Shown: positions 8,781 to 17,092 of the stretch, one piece after another | Numbering within the stretch: position 1 is the first letter of the stretch | Layout of the letters: each line of letters begins with the position of its first letter | Assembly (NCBI RefSeq): GCF_025244845.1 | Contig: NZ_CP104264.1 | Span: forward strand, 2,046,001-2,110,000 | Length of the DNA stretch: 64,000 bases | From: Arthrobacter sp. zg-Y1171 | Lineage (GTDB): Bacteria; Actinomycetota; Actinomycetes; Actinomycetales; Micrococcaceae | Reading direction: 5' to 3' | Notes under the pieces: generated by a model | What the model was told of the DNA's origin: nothing | The model's database searches: none | Seen by the model: only the letters and a program-made list of their open reading frames with translations | Program-made: the position numbers and the translations under genes

Positions 8781-9886
8781 CAGGCTCCTGTCAGTACCGT
8801 CCGCTTTGCCCAGGGCGGTGAGGTGAAGCGGTTCCGCTGGGCGATGATGAGGTCGATTATCTCAGTTGCCGTGGATATCCGCTCCTCCGGAGTGCCGGAA
8901 ACAAGGATCCAGGAATGCCCGGCTGCCGTGAGCTCCTCCTTGAACCACTCGGTCATTTCGGCCCGGGGGTGCTCCGGATCGCGCCATCCGTCGTCCTCGA
9001 AGGGCACGCCGTCGTGGTCGGTGACGAGGTAGAGGTCGCGGCGGGGCAACCGCTCGACGGCATGGTAGGAACCGTAGCTTTGCTCACCGATGTAGATCCG
9101 TTCAAAGAGCGCAGTGGCGATCACATCCGTATCGGCAATGACCAGCGGGCACCGCGCCGCTGCTTCGTTTTCCATCTCGTTCTGCCGTTCACCGATGACG
9201 GCGAAATCCTCCGCGGTCCAGACCATGTCGGACAGGACGGCGTCGGGCTTGGTTTCCTGCAGAGCGGCGAACTTGTCATAGGTGTACTGGCGGCCGAATT
9301 CGGGAACGTCGACGAGCTCGGGGAAGCTCGCCCGGTAGTGCTCGGTCAGTGCCCGGGCGAGGGTGGTGGTGCCGGCGGACTCGGCTCCGACCACGATGAT
9401 GCGCACGGCCATGTCCTGCCGGGCACCTTTGATGATGTTCCGCCAGGCTGCGCCGATGTCGTCCCGGCAGAGGGTGCCGCTGACGGGATAGGCGGTGCGG
9501 AGCCTGTCCACCATGACGTGGGCCGCACCGAAGTCCTGCGCGAGTTCGCTGCCGTAGTCCTCGGAGCTGAAGACGGCGTCGACGGCCGTGATGCCCTTCA
9601 GCTTGAGGGCGATGCGCAAGGCCTCGTTGTGCGCCTTCCAGATGGTCCGGGAGTTGTAGTCCACCGGGCAGTCGTTCGGCATCCCGATGACCGTTACGTT
9701 CGTCTCCGCGAACTCCGCGGCAAGCCACTTCACCCGGTCTTCAAGGGCGATACTTTCGAACCGGCTGCCAAGGATGACGACGGCGAGCCTCGTGCACTGC
9801 TCCGACGCCCGGGCAATGAGGTGCCCGTGGCCGACGTGCGGCGGATAGAACTTGCCGATCACGACACCCTGGCCAAACAGGCTCAT
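8780..9886 (-). CDS. nadR: NadR-like NMN adenylyltransferase / ribosylnicotinamide kinase
   Basis: This is a 368-residue bifunctional protein. The N-terminal nucleotidyltransferase domain has the signature GKFYPPHVGH at residues 11-20 (NMN + ATP to NAD). A P-loop kinase domain starts at about residue 160 and should phosphorylate nicotinamide riboside. It lacks the DNA-binding helix-turn-helix of enterobacterial NadR, so regulation falls to NrtR. Its Walker A (GAESAGTT, 167-174) has threonine where lysine is normal. The start at 9886 overlaps the pnuC stop by four bases (ATGA). Cytosolic; it takes its substrate directly from the PnuC importer encoded upstream. Confidence 0.85.
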   Translation of the reverse strand: MSLFGQGVVIGKFYPPHVGHGHLIARASEQCTRLAVVILGSRFESIALEDRVKWLAAEFAETNVTVIGMPNDCPVDYNSRTIWKAHNEALRIALKLKGITAVDAVFSSEDYGSELAQDFGAAHVMVDRLRTAYPVSGTLCRDDIGAAWRNIIKGARQDMAVRIIVVGAESAGTTTLARALTEHYRASFPELVDVPEFGRQYTYDKFAALQETKPDAVLSDMVWTAEDFAVIGERQNEMENEAAARCPLVIADTDVIATALFERIYIGEQSYGSYHAVERLPRRDLYLVTDHDGVPFEDDGWRDPEHPRAEMTEWFKEELTAAGHSWILVSGTPEERISTATEIIDLIIAQRNRFTSPPWAKRTVLTGA

Positions 9887-10545
9887 GCCGGTATCTTTCC
9901 GGCCTCGGCAGCCGGGCGGACGGCCGCGGTGCGGGTGCGCTTCCAGTCGATAAGACCGTAGACGCAGAGGGCGGTGAAACCGATGTAGAGGATGGCGGTG
10001 AGGTTGAGTCCGCGGGAGAAGTACAGCGGAACACTGACGAGGTCGATGGCAATCCAGACGTACCAGTGCTGGAAGATCTTCTTCGCCTGTCCGTAGGTGG
10101 CCAGGAGCGACGCGGCCAGGACGAAGGCATCGGGCCAGGGAACCTCGGAGTCGGTTCCGTGCGTGAGGATCATGGCGATCCCCACGGTGGCCAGGACGAC
10201 GGCGGCGATACCGGCAATAATCTCGTTCCGGCTTGCGTCGCGGATCGGCAGGTCGCTTTTCTGCTCCGTATCCTTGGCGCCGCGGACCCAGTTGTACCAC
10301 CCGTAAACGGCGACGCCGGCGAACACGGCCTGCAGGAGGGTCTCGCCGTAGAGCCCGGCCCCGAAGAAGAGAACCATAAACGCGATGTTGTTGATGATGC
10401 CCACGGGCCAGTTCCAGGCCTTCTGCCGGGCGACGCCGTAGACGCAGGCAGCACCGGTGACGAACCCGATGACTTCGATCCAGCTGACGGGTGCTCCAAG
10501 CAGGGATGCTGCCGGCGAGTTCATCCAGTCCAGTACTGCATTCAT
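9883..10545 (-). CDS. pnuC: PnuC nicotinamide riboside transporter
   Basis: This 220-residue protein has seven predicted membrane segments and the PnuC hallmarks WPVGIINNIAFMVLFF and YGWYNW. PnuC carries nicotinamide riboside by facilitated diffusion; phosphorylation by the NadR-like kinase encoded next traps it in the cell. The ATG at 10545 has AGGAG about 6 bases upstream. It is the first gene of the operon and has a perfect 17-base palindrome 17 bases before its start codon. Its stop overlaps the next start. Confidence 0.9.
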   Translation of the reverse strand: MNAVLDWMNSPAASLLGAPVSWIEVIGFVTGAACVYGVARQKAWNWPVGIINNIAFMVLFFGAGLYGETLLQAVFAGVAVYGWYNWVRGAKDTEQKSDLPIRDASRNEIIAGIAAVVLATVGIAMILTHGTDSEVPWPDAFVLAASLLATYGQAKKIFQHWYVWIAIDLVSVPLYFSRGLNLTAILYIGFTALCVYGLIDWKRTRTAAVRPAAEAGKIPA

Positions 10546-10561
10546 GACGCTCTCCTGATTT

Positions 10562-10578
10562 ATTGTCAGTGTGACAAT
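10562..10578. promoter_or_regulatory. Perfect palindrome in pnuC leader, likely NrtR operator
   Basis: ATTGTCA-GTG-TGACAAT is a perfect 7-3-7 inverted repeat 17 bases ahead of the pnuC start. It contains a GT-N7-AC core, which I recall as the conserved part of NrtR sites in other bacteria. Position and operon content (nrtR itself is the last gene) support this assignment; binding is inferred. Confidence 0.65.
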
Positions 10579-10671
10579 GAGTAGCCTAAGGCCGATGGTG
10601 AGAGAACGGAAGACCTGCCGTGGACCAGTATTGAGAGCTACGTCACAACAAACCGGAGCATTCCGGGCACT

Positions 10672-10710
10672 AAAAAACCGCTGGACACAGGATTTCCCGT
10701 GTTCCAGCGG
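10672..10710 (-). terminator. Rho-independent terminator of the tRNA-Ala pair
   Basis: On the minus strand a hairpin with arms of about 11-12 bases (CCGCTGGAACAC pairing with GTGTCCAGCGG, one bulged base) is followed by six T residues at 10677-10672. It lies directly after the downstream tRNA-Ala. Confidence 0.85.
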
Positions 10711-10716
10711 TCTTGT

Positions 10717-10792
10717 TGGTGGAGCTGAGGGGACTCGAACCCCTGACCCCCTGCATGCCATGCAGGTGCGCTACCAGCTGCGCCACAGCCCC
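10717..10792 (-). tRNA. tRNA-Ala (GGC), copy 2
   Basis: This 76-base cloverleaf includes an encoded CCA. The acceptor GGGGCTG pairs with CAGCTCC (one wobble), and the anticodon stem CCTGC/GCAGG encloses the loop ATGGCAT, giving anticodon GGC. It is identical to the copy 49 bases upstream, and the terminator follows immediately. Confidence 0.95.
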
Positions 10793-10841
10793 GAACTTTC
10801 AGTGATTTTCCACCGCAAACCCTTCGGTCTCCCGAAGGTTT

Positions 10842-10917
10842 TGGTGGAGCTGAGGGGACTCGAACCCCTGACCCCCTGCATGCCATGCAGGTGCGCTACC
10901 AGCTGCGCCACAGCCCC
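10842..10917 (-). tRNA. tRNA-Ala (GGC), copy 1
   Basis: This is identical over all 76 bases to the copy at 10717-10792, including the encoded CCA and the GGC anticodon. The 49-base spacer between the copies contains a short hairpin (CCTTCGG...CCGAAGG) that may guide processing. The pair is probably one transcript. Confidence 0.95.
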
Positions 10918-11043
10918 AAAACTAAAGGTTGTTTACTTCACTTTCCCGTTCACCGGGGCGAAGCAACTCCTCTACCTTAGTACAAATCAACAGGAGCGCA
11001 AAATCCACTCAGCGCTCCCCTGACGGGCAGGAAAGAGGGTCTT

Positions 11044-11727
11044 TCAGCCCTCCACCGGGCCGCTGGGAAGCGAGTCCAGCCCCACGTTGTGCTGGGCCAG
11101 GTGCCAGGCGGAATTCCCGTGCCGGTCCGGGATTTCCTGAAGGACCGACCAGTGGCAATTGGATACCCCCGAGATGACCGCCCAGGACTCCGTAGGCAGG
11201 CCGAGCAGCGCGCAGATTCCGGCGCGGATCGCTCCCCCGTGGCTTACGGCCACAAGCGTGCCGCCGGCAGGCAGTTCCTGGACGGCCTCCCCCACTGCCT
11301 CGGCGACCCGCCGGCCGACGTCGACGCGCGTTTCCCCGCCGCCCGCCCGGGCGCTGCCTACTCCCGCCGACCAGGCGCTGAGCAGCGGTGCGTCCTGCTC
11401 CGCGATCTGTGTGAAGGTACGCCCTTCCCACGTGCCGGCAAATGTTTCCCGCAGGCGTTTGTCCTCCGCCACGTCAAGACCGGTCTCGGCGGCCAGGACC
11501 CTGCCTGTGCCCAGGGCACGGCTCAGGTCCGAGGAAACTATCGCGTCGGGTTCGAGGAACCGCAGCACTGCCGCCGCCTCGGCAGCCTGCCGCAGGCCGG
11601 TGTCGTCAAGGGCAATATCCTGCTGCCCTTGGAAGCGCCCCGCCCGGTTCCATTCCGTACGTCCATGGCGCCAGAAAACCACCCGGCGCGACGCGGAATC
11701 CGGATCCCAAGGGGCAGGGGCGCTCAT
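11044..11727 (-). CDS. Histidine phosphatase family (phosphoglycerate mutase-like) protein
   Basis: This 227-residue phosphatase of the cofactor-dependent phosphoglycerate mutase superfamily has the catalytic RHGRTEWN near residue 20 and the second histidine in SHGGAIR near residue 160. Members with this short form are broad phosphatases rather than glycolytic mutases; the substrate is unknown. It sits directly downstream of rsfS with about 10 bases between them, a pairing common in Micrococcaceae. The ATG at 11727 is used; a GTG two codons earlier (11733) is equally possible, since neither has a clear ribosome site. Confidence 0.85.
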   Translation of the reverse strand: MSAPAPWDPDSASRRVVFWRHGRTEWNRAGRFQGQQDIALDDTGLRQAAEAAAVLRFLEPDAIVSSDLSRALGTGRVLAAETGLDVAEDKRLRETFAGTWEGRTFTQIAEQDAPLLSAWSAGVGSARAGGGETRVDVGRRVAEAVGEAVQELPAGGTLVAVSHGGAIRAGICALLGLPTESWAVISGVSNCHWSVLQEIPDRHGNSAWHLAQHNVGLDSLPSGPVEG

Positions 11728-11736
11728 GGTCACAGG

Positions 11737-12123
11737 CTATTCGGACTCGGCGCCGGCAGGAGCGTCTTCAAGCTGGAGGTCAACCTCGGGGCAGTCCTTC
11801 CACAGACGCTCCAAGGCGTAGAACACGCGGTCCTCCTCGTGCTGGACGTGCACAACGACGTTGGCGTAGTCCAGCAGGACCCAACGGCCTTCGCTGCGTC
11901 CTTCACGGCGCACGGGCTTGAGGTCCATCTTGGACAGTTCCTCTTCGATGCCGTCAACAATGGCGTTGACCTGGCGCTCATTCGAGGCCGAGGCAATGAG
12001 GAAGACGTCGGTGATGGCAAGCCGTTCGCTCACGTCGATTGCGACGATATCGTCCGCAATCTTGGCCGAGGCCGCTTTGGCCGCCGCCCGTGCAATGTCG
12101 ATGGAAGATTCGGTGGCGCTCAA
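11737..12123 (-). CDS. rsfS: Ribosome silencing factor RsfS
   Basis: This 128-residue member of the RsfS/Iojap family binds ribosomal protein L14 on the large subunit and blocks subunit joining under nutrient limitation. The conserved core (DIVAIDVSERLAITDVFLI, then ANVVVHVQHEEDRVFYALE) spans about residues 24-105. The start is TTG at 12123, supported by AAGGAG 7 bases upstream; no better start exists in frame. It lies between the nadD-side hypothetical gene and the histidine phosphatase gene in one minus-strand run. Confidence 0.92.
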   Translation of the reverse strand: MSATESSIDIARAAAKAASAKIADDIVAIDVSERLAITDVFLIASASNERQVNAIVDGIEEELSKMDLKPVRREGRSEGRWVLLDYANVVVHVQHEEDRVFYALERLWKDCPEVDLQLEDAPAGAESE

Positions 12124-12147
12124 AGTGTGTCTCCTTGGGGTAATCGG

Positions 12148-13440
12148 TCAGCCGCCAAGGCCGCCGACGATCATTAGTACTCCGACGATCAGGGCAAGTG
12201 TGCCCAGACCTGCAACTCCGGCGGCCGCAAAACGCAGCCTCCGGGTACGGCCGAGTCCGGCCGTCATGACATCTAGGGGGTCAAGCCCGAAGGCACTGCG
12301 GGCACCGATGGGGGCCGCAGCTTCCTCGGATTCAACCGGTTTATTGACCAGCGCATCAGCGCGGGCGAGGATCCGTGAATGGCGCACGTCCGTGGCGCCG
12401 ACGGGTACCCGGCGCGGCACGGACGCCGGACGCTGGGCAGGAACCGCCGGCAGGGGCCGCGCGGCAGCAGCCTCCGGATCCACCACCGGCGTCGACGAGG
12501 TGACAATGGGAATGTGCGAGGTCTGCGGCGCCTTCATCACGGGATGTTCCATCCCCGGGACCTTCACGAACTCGAGCGGCGTCACCATCGCCAGGTTGTG
12601 GGCAGTACTCGGGTCGCTCGGCGACGGTTTGCGCTGCTCGTTTTCCTGCGACAGTTTCTCGATGGCGCGGGTGCGGCGGTTCAGTACCTTGGCACGTTCG
12701 GCCAGGGCCTTCTGCTGGGCCAGCAGTTCCAGGTCCACGGCCTGCGGATCATCAACCTGCAGTGCCTCCATGGCCGCAACATGGTTGCGGGCCTGTCCCT
12801 CCAGTGCCTGGCGGGCAGCCAGGGCCTGTTCCACGCTCATACCCTCGACGTCGGCGTTCGGGTCGGTGCCGGCAGCGGGACCGGCGGCCGGACCTTCCGT
12901 AACGGCGGGAGTTGCCAAAGCCGGTGCCGCGCGGCGGCTCTGCTTTCGGGATGCCCGAGAGCTCAATTCCTGCTCGTCCTGCGTTTCCGCAACCTGCCGT
13001 TCCGAAGCCTTAAGTTGCGGAGCCTTGGGCTCCGGGACCTGGGACTCCGGTTCCGCGTCCGTACCCGCCAAGGACGATTGCCGGCGTCGTTCCCGACGCA
13101 GCGACGGACCGGCAGGTGCCGGTGGAGACGGTTCGGAAGAGACCGGTCCGGTTGCCTCCGGCGAGGCCGGGACATCCGCGGGCAACTCAGCCGAGCCGGC
13201 CCCGGTACCCGCAGCTGCAGCACGCTGTTGCTGCTGCAGCCTCAGCTGGCGGCGGGTGGGCGGCGCAGTCTCAGGGTCACGGCGCTCCGGCGTCTCTGCC
13301 AGGGCCTTGTACGCACGCAGCGCTTCCCGGTCCCGGGCACGCTGCTGGGACTCACGTTCCCGCGGCCCGGCCGGGGAATCCACGGGTACGTCGGCCGCCC
13401 GGCGGCTGCGCCGCGGCGCGGACTCTGGACCGTTAGTCAT
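12148..13440 (-). CDS. Low-complexity protein with single C-terminal membrane anchor, function unknown
   Basis: This 430-residue protein is rich in Arg, Ala, Pro, Glu and Gln. The first 200 residues look disordered and charged; a helical, possibly coiled-coil section follows (about 205-275, QALAARQALEGQARNHVAAM onward). One hydrophobic segment near the end (about 405-428, GVAGLGTLALIVGVLMIVGG) suggests a tail-anchored protein with its bulk in the cytoplasm. No enzyme motif is visible. It is placed between nadD (24-base gap) and rsfS (24-base gap) and is probably part of that operon. I do not recognise a named family. Confidence 0.75.
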   Translation of the reverse strand: MTNGPESAPRRSRRAADVPVDSPAGPRERESQQRARDREALRAYKALAETPERRDPETAPPTRRQLRLQQQQRAAAAGTGAGSAELPADVPASPEATGPVSSEPSPPAPAGPSLRRERRRQSSLAGTDAEPESQVPEPKAPQLKASERQVAETQDEQELSSRASRKQSRRAAPALATPAVTEGPAAGPAAGTDPNADVEGMSVEQALAARQALEGQARNHVAAMEALQVDDPQAVDLELLAQQKALAERAKVLNRRTRAIEKLSQENEQRKPSPSDPSTAHNLAMVTPLEFVKVPGMEHPVMKAPQTSHIPIVTSSTPVVDPEAAAARPLPAVPAQRPASVPRRVPVGATDVRHSRILARADALVNKPVESEEAAAPIGARSAFGLDPLDVMTAGLGRTRRLRFAAAGVAGLGTLALIVGVLMIVGGLGG

Positions 13441-13464
13441 TTCCTACCCATCCGGTATGTGTAT

Positions 13465-14130
13465 TTACGCTACTGGTTCTGTTTCGGTTTCCGCGGAGTT
13501 CGGAGCCTGCCTGTCGGCGGCGTACAAACGGTGCTTCGCGATGTACTGCACTACCCCGTCCGGGACGAGGTACCACACGGGGTTGCCTTCGGCCACGCGG
13601 CGCCGGCAATCGGTCGACGAAATCGCCATGGCCGGCACGTCCAACAGGAAGACGTCATCCCGGCCGACGTTCTCCAGAACGTGCCCCGGCCGCGTCACCC
13701 CCACGAACCGCGCCAGTGACCACAGCTCCTGGATGTCTTTCCAGGACAGGATCTGCGCCATGGCATCGGCGCCGGTAATGAAGAACAGGTCAGCCTCGGG
13801 CCTTGCCGTCTTCAAGTCACGCAGAGTATCAATGGTGTACGTAGGGCCCGGCCGGTCGATGTCGACGCGGCTCACCGTGAACCGCGGGTTCGATGCCGTA
13901 GCAATGACCGTCATCAGGTACCGGTGCTCGGCCGGACTCACCTGCTGGGCGGCCGGCTTATGCCACGGGTCGCCGGTGGGGACGAAAACCACTTCGTCCA
14001 GATCGAACGTGGACGCAACCTCACTCGCGGCAACCAGGTGGCCGTTATGAATGGGGTCGAACGTTCCACCCATGACTCCGAGGCGGAATCTGCGCTTTCC
14101 GTTGCTTTGTGTCCGCTGCGGTTCACCCAT
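13465..14130 (-). CDS. nadD: Nicotinate-nucleotide adenylyltransferase NadD
   Basis: This enzyme of about 221 residues joins nicotinate mononucleotide and ATP to deamido-NAD in de novo NAD synthesis. It shows the nucleotidyltransferase motif [12 protein letters not shown] near the N terminus and the [10 protein letters not shown] segment (ISSTxIR motif) near the C terminus; the middle has FITGADAM. An ATG at 14130 is chosen, with GGAGG 11 bases upstream; a GTG at 14157 is the alternative. The neighbour order matches other actinobacteria. There is no NrtR-type palindrome ahead of it, so it may not share the control of the pnuC operon. Confidence 0.93.
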   Translation of the reverse strand: MGEPQRTQSNGKRRFRLGVMGGTFDPIHNGHLVAASEVASTFDLDEVVFVPTGDPWHKPAAQQVSPAEHRYLMTVIATASNPRFTVSRVDIDRPGPTYTIDTLRDLKTARPEADLFFITGADAMAQILSWKDIQELWSLARFVGVTRPGHVLENVGRDDVFLLDVPAMAISSTDCRRRVAEGNPVWYLVPDGVVQYIAKHRLYAADRQAPNSAETETEPVA

Positions 14131-14165
14131 GGGGAAGAACGCCTCCGCTGACTCCACGTACGGGG

Positions 14166-14399
14166 TCAGTCCCGGATGGCCTGGCCGTGGTCATGCTTGT
14201 CGGGGAACTGGCGCTGGGGGTCAACGTGCTCCGGCTCGGCCGTGTGGCGGTTGCCCACATTGGAGAAGGACACCGTGATCAGCATCAGCAGCAGCAGCGC
14301 CGCAAAGATCACTCCGCCGTAGACGTACGGAGACGCCGGCAGTTCAACGTGGTGTTCTTCGGCAGCAGTAAACACGGCGCCCGTAAGCTGGATCAGCAT
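14166..14399 (-). CDS. Small single-pass membrane protein
   Basis: This 77-residue protein has one hydrophobic helix (about residues 27-46, [20 protein letters not shown]) and a charged, histidine-rich tail. GGGGAG lies 4 bases before the ATG. It sits between proA and nadD and appears to be a conserved small gene at this position in related genomes, as far as I recall. Function unknown. Confidence 0.7.
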   Translation of the reverse strand: MLIQLTGAVFTAAEEHHVELPASPYVYGGVIFAALLLLMLITVSFSNVGNRHTAEPEHVDPQRQFPDKHDHGQAIRD

Positions 14400-14518
14400 G
14401 TATCTCCCCTAGAGATCGATAGGTTCCGCCGGGCAGCCGGCGGAACGGGTTCTTAGTCAATGGTACGCGTAACGGAGTGCACATCGCAGCCGGACCCGTC
14501 GCCGGGCGCTGGACGGAA

Positions 14519-15829
14519 CTAGTCGCGGATCTGCCCGTCGCCCTGGATGATCCATTTCGTGGTGGTCAGTTCCCTGAGCCCCATGGGGCCGCGCGCATGC
14601 ATTTTCTGCGTGGAAATGCCCACCTCGGCGCCGAGCCCGAGTTCGCCCCCGTCCGTGAACCTGGTGGAGGCATTGACAATCACCGCCGCGGAATCGATCT
14701 CCGCAATGAACCGCTCCGCATTGGCAAGGTCATTGGTGATGATCGCTTCAGTGTGTCCGGTGGTCCAGCGCCGAATGTGCTCCAGCGCGTCATCGAGCGT
14801 GTCCACTACCGCCACGGCCAGGTCCAGGTCCATGTACTCACGACCCCAGTCGCCGTCGTCGGCTTTTTCCGCGCTGACTCCGGCGGGCAGCAGTTCCATG
14901 GCGCGGGGGTCGGCGTGCAGGCGGACGCCGGCGGCAGCCAGCGCCGCCAGGACGTCGCGGGCAGCCGGAGCACCCTCGTGGATGAGCAGGGTCTCGACGG
15001 TATTGCAGACGCTGGGGCGCTGCGTCTTGGCGTTGAGCAGGATATCCACTGCCATCTCCACCGGCGCCGTCCGGTCCAGGTAGATGTGGACGTTGCCCTC
15101 CCCCGTCTCGATGACGGGCACGGTGGCGTTGGTGACGACGGACTGGATCAGGGAGCGGCCGCCGCGCGGAATCAGCACGTCCACCCGGCCCCGGGCCTTC
15201 ATCAGGACGGTGGCGCCCTCACGGCCGTACTGGTCAACGCTCTGCACGGCATCGGCGGGCAGGCCCGCTTCCTCGAGGGAGTCACGGATGATCTCCACGA
15301 GGACGGCGTTGGTGTTCTCCGCGGCGCTGCCGCCGCGCAGGAGAACGGCATTGCCGCTTTTCAGCGCCAGTCCGGCAATATCGAGGGTGACGTTGGGGCG
15401 GGCCTCGTAGATCGCGGCCACCACGCCCATCGGAACATGCACCTGGCGCAGCCGCAGGCCGTTGGGCAGCGTCTGGCCGCGGGCTACGGATCCCACCGGA
15501 TCCGGCAGCCCGGCCAGGTTCTCCAGCGCTGCGGCCAGCGCGGTGATGCGTGCCGGCGTCAGCGACAGCCGGTCCAGCATGGCCGCGGAGGTCCCGTTGT
15601 CCCGGCCTGCCGCCACATCGCGGGCGTTGGCCGCAAGGATGGCGGCCTGTTTCGCATTGACGTTCTGCGCAATCTGCCGCAGGGCGCGGTCCTTCCAGGC
15701 ACGGTTGGCCCGCGCCAGGCGCCGGGCAGCCGCGCGGGAACGGTCGGCAAGGGCATGGACCTGGGCTTCCACGCCGTTGTCCGTGCCGGCAGGTTCCAGG
15801 TCAGCCTCTGTTGTGTTCACGGAAGTCAT
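14519..15829 (-). CDS. proA: Glutamate-5-semialdehyde dehydrogenase ProA
   Basis: This 436-residue NADPH-dependent enzyme reduces glutamyl-5-phosphate to glutamate-5-semialdehyde, the second step of proline synthesis. The catalytic cysteine is in RPSVCNTVETLL near residue 275, and the aldehyde dehydrogenase fold is full length. Its ATG overlaps the proB stop by four bases (ATGA), so kinase and reductase are made together, which suits the labile acyl-phosphate intermediate. Confidence 0.95.
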   Translation of the reverse strand: MTSVNTTEADLEPAGTDNGVEAQVHALADRSRAAARRLARANRAWKDRALRQIAQNVNAKQAAILAANARDVAAGRDNGTSAAMLDRLSLTPARITALAAALENLAGLPDPVGSVARGQTLPNGLRLRQVHVPMGVVAAIYEARPNVTLDIAGLALKSGNAVLLRGGSAAENTNAVLVEIIRDSLEEAGLPADAVQSVDQYGREGATVLMKARGRVDVLIPRGGRSLIQSVVTNATVPVIETGEGNVHIYLDRTAPVEMAVDILLNAKTQRPSVCNTVETLLIHEGAPAARDVLAALAAAGVRLHADPRAMELLPAGVSAEKADDGDWGREYMDLDLAVAVVDTLDDALEHIRRWTTGHTEAIITNDLANAERFIAEIDSAAVIVNASTRFTDGGELGLGAEVGISTQKMHARGPMGLRELTTTKWIIQGDGQIRD

Positions 15830-17040
15830 GACCCCAGTGTAGGCCCGGTGCCGGCATCCGGCGCGGGTGCCGGTGCTTCGTTGGGGTGCAGGAGAACGAG
15901 GTCGTTAACGTGGACCACCGCGCGTTCATAGCCGCGCCCCAGCTCGCGGGACAGTTCCCGGGTGGAGCGGCCGAGCATGGAGGGCAGCTCGTCCGAACCG
16001 TAGTTGGTCAGGCCATGGGCAATCACGCGGCCCGCGGTATCGGCCAGGGCAACGGCGTCACCGGGTTCGAACTGCCCCTTGACCGCAGTGATTCCTGCCG
16101 GCAGCAGCGAACGGTGCCGGTCCCCCACTGCCTTTGCGGCGCCGTCGTCGAGCACCAGGGTGCCTTGGATACGGGCGAGGTGGGCGAGCCACAGCAGGCG
16201 GATGGACCGGCGCCGGCCGCGGGTGGTGAACCAGGTGCCCACGTCTTCTCCGGCCAGCGCGGCGGCCGCGTTGGCCGTGGACGTGACCAGTGCCGGGATG
16301 CCCGATTCCGCGGCAATGGTGGCTGCTTCGACCTTGGTTGCCATCCCGCCCGTACCGACGCCGGCCCTGCCCACCTTGCCGATCCGCACGTCCGCCAGGT
16401 CCTTGGGACCGGTGACTTCGGGGATGCGGCGGGCACCCTCGGACGGCGGACCGTCGTAGAGGGCGTCGACGTCGGATAGCAGGATGAGCGCGTCGGCCTT
16501 CACGAGGTGCGCCACCAGGGCGGCCAGGCGGTCATTGTCGCCGAAGCGGATTTCGTGGCTGGCGACGGCGTCGTTCTCATTCACGATCGGCAGGACACCG
16601 AAGTTCAGCAGCCGTTCCATGGCCCGGTGCGCATTGGCGTGATGGGCGCGGCGCATCAGGTCCTCAATGGTGAGCAGCACCTGGCTGACGGTGACACCGT
16701 GCACACTGAACGCCTGCGTGTAACGCGCCATCAGCAGGCCCTGGCCCACGCTGGCGGCAGCCTGCTGGGAGGAAAGCTGCGCCGGACGCTTGGTGAGGCC
16801 CAGCGGCGCCAGCCCGGCGCTGATAGCGCCGGAGGAGACCAGGATGATCTCGGTTCCCTGCGCATGCCGGGCGGAAAGCACGTCGGCCAGGGACCGCAGG
16901 GCAGAGTCGGAGATCCCGCCCGCCACGGAGGTCAGGGACGAGGAACCTACCTTGACCACCACCCGGCGGGCCCGGGCAAGCCCGGAGCGGGAAGTCAACG
17001 CACGGCGGGCAGGAGAGGCGAATTCGATGTGTTCACTCAT
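15826..17040 (-). CDS. proB: Glutamate 5-kinase ProB with PUA domain
   Basis: This 404-residue enzyme phosphorylates glutamate in the first, proline-inhibited step of proline synthesis. The N-terminal amino acid kinase domain starts with VVKVGSSSLTS (about residues 26-36) and contains the FGDNDRLAALVA substrate/ATP loop. The C-terminal part beyond about residue 300 is a PUA domain (GITAVKGQFEPGDAVALAD). It overlaps proA and is 52 bases downstream of obgE. Confidence 0.95.
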   Translation of the reverse strand: MSEHIEFASPARRALTSRSGLARARRVVVKVGSSSLTSVAGGISDSALRSLADVLSARHAQGTEIILVSSGAISAGLAPLGLTKRPAQLSSQQAAASVGQGLLMARYTQAFSVHGVTVSQVLLTIEDLMRRAHHANAHRAMERLLNFGVLPIVNENDAVASHEIRFGDNDRLAALVAHLVKADALILLSDVDALYDGPPSEGARRIPEVTGPKDLADVRIGKVGRAGVGTGGMATKVEAATIAAESGIPALVTSTANAAAALAGEDVGTWFTTRGRRRSIRLLWLAHLARIQGTLVLDDGAAKAVGDRHRSLLPAGITAVKGQFEPGDAVALADTAGRVIAHGLTNYGSDELPSMLGRSTRELSRELGRGYERAVVHVNDLVLLHPNEAPAPAPDAGTGPTLGS

Positions 17041-17092
17041 AACCTGCCCAGCCTATGCGCTGCGCCCCGTCCCTACCGGGAAGATGAAGGCG

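Noticed and set aside
10801..10841. Terminator between the two tRNA-Ala copies
   Set aside because: The CCTTCGG/CCGAAGG hairpin is short and has no T tract on the minus strand; it is more likely a processing spacer.
11918..14050. A 710-codon plus-strand open frame across nadD, the hypothetical gene and rsfS
   Set aside because: It runs antisense through two well-identified genes (nadD, rsfS) and is a codon-bias shadow.
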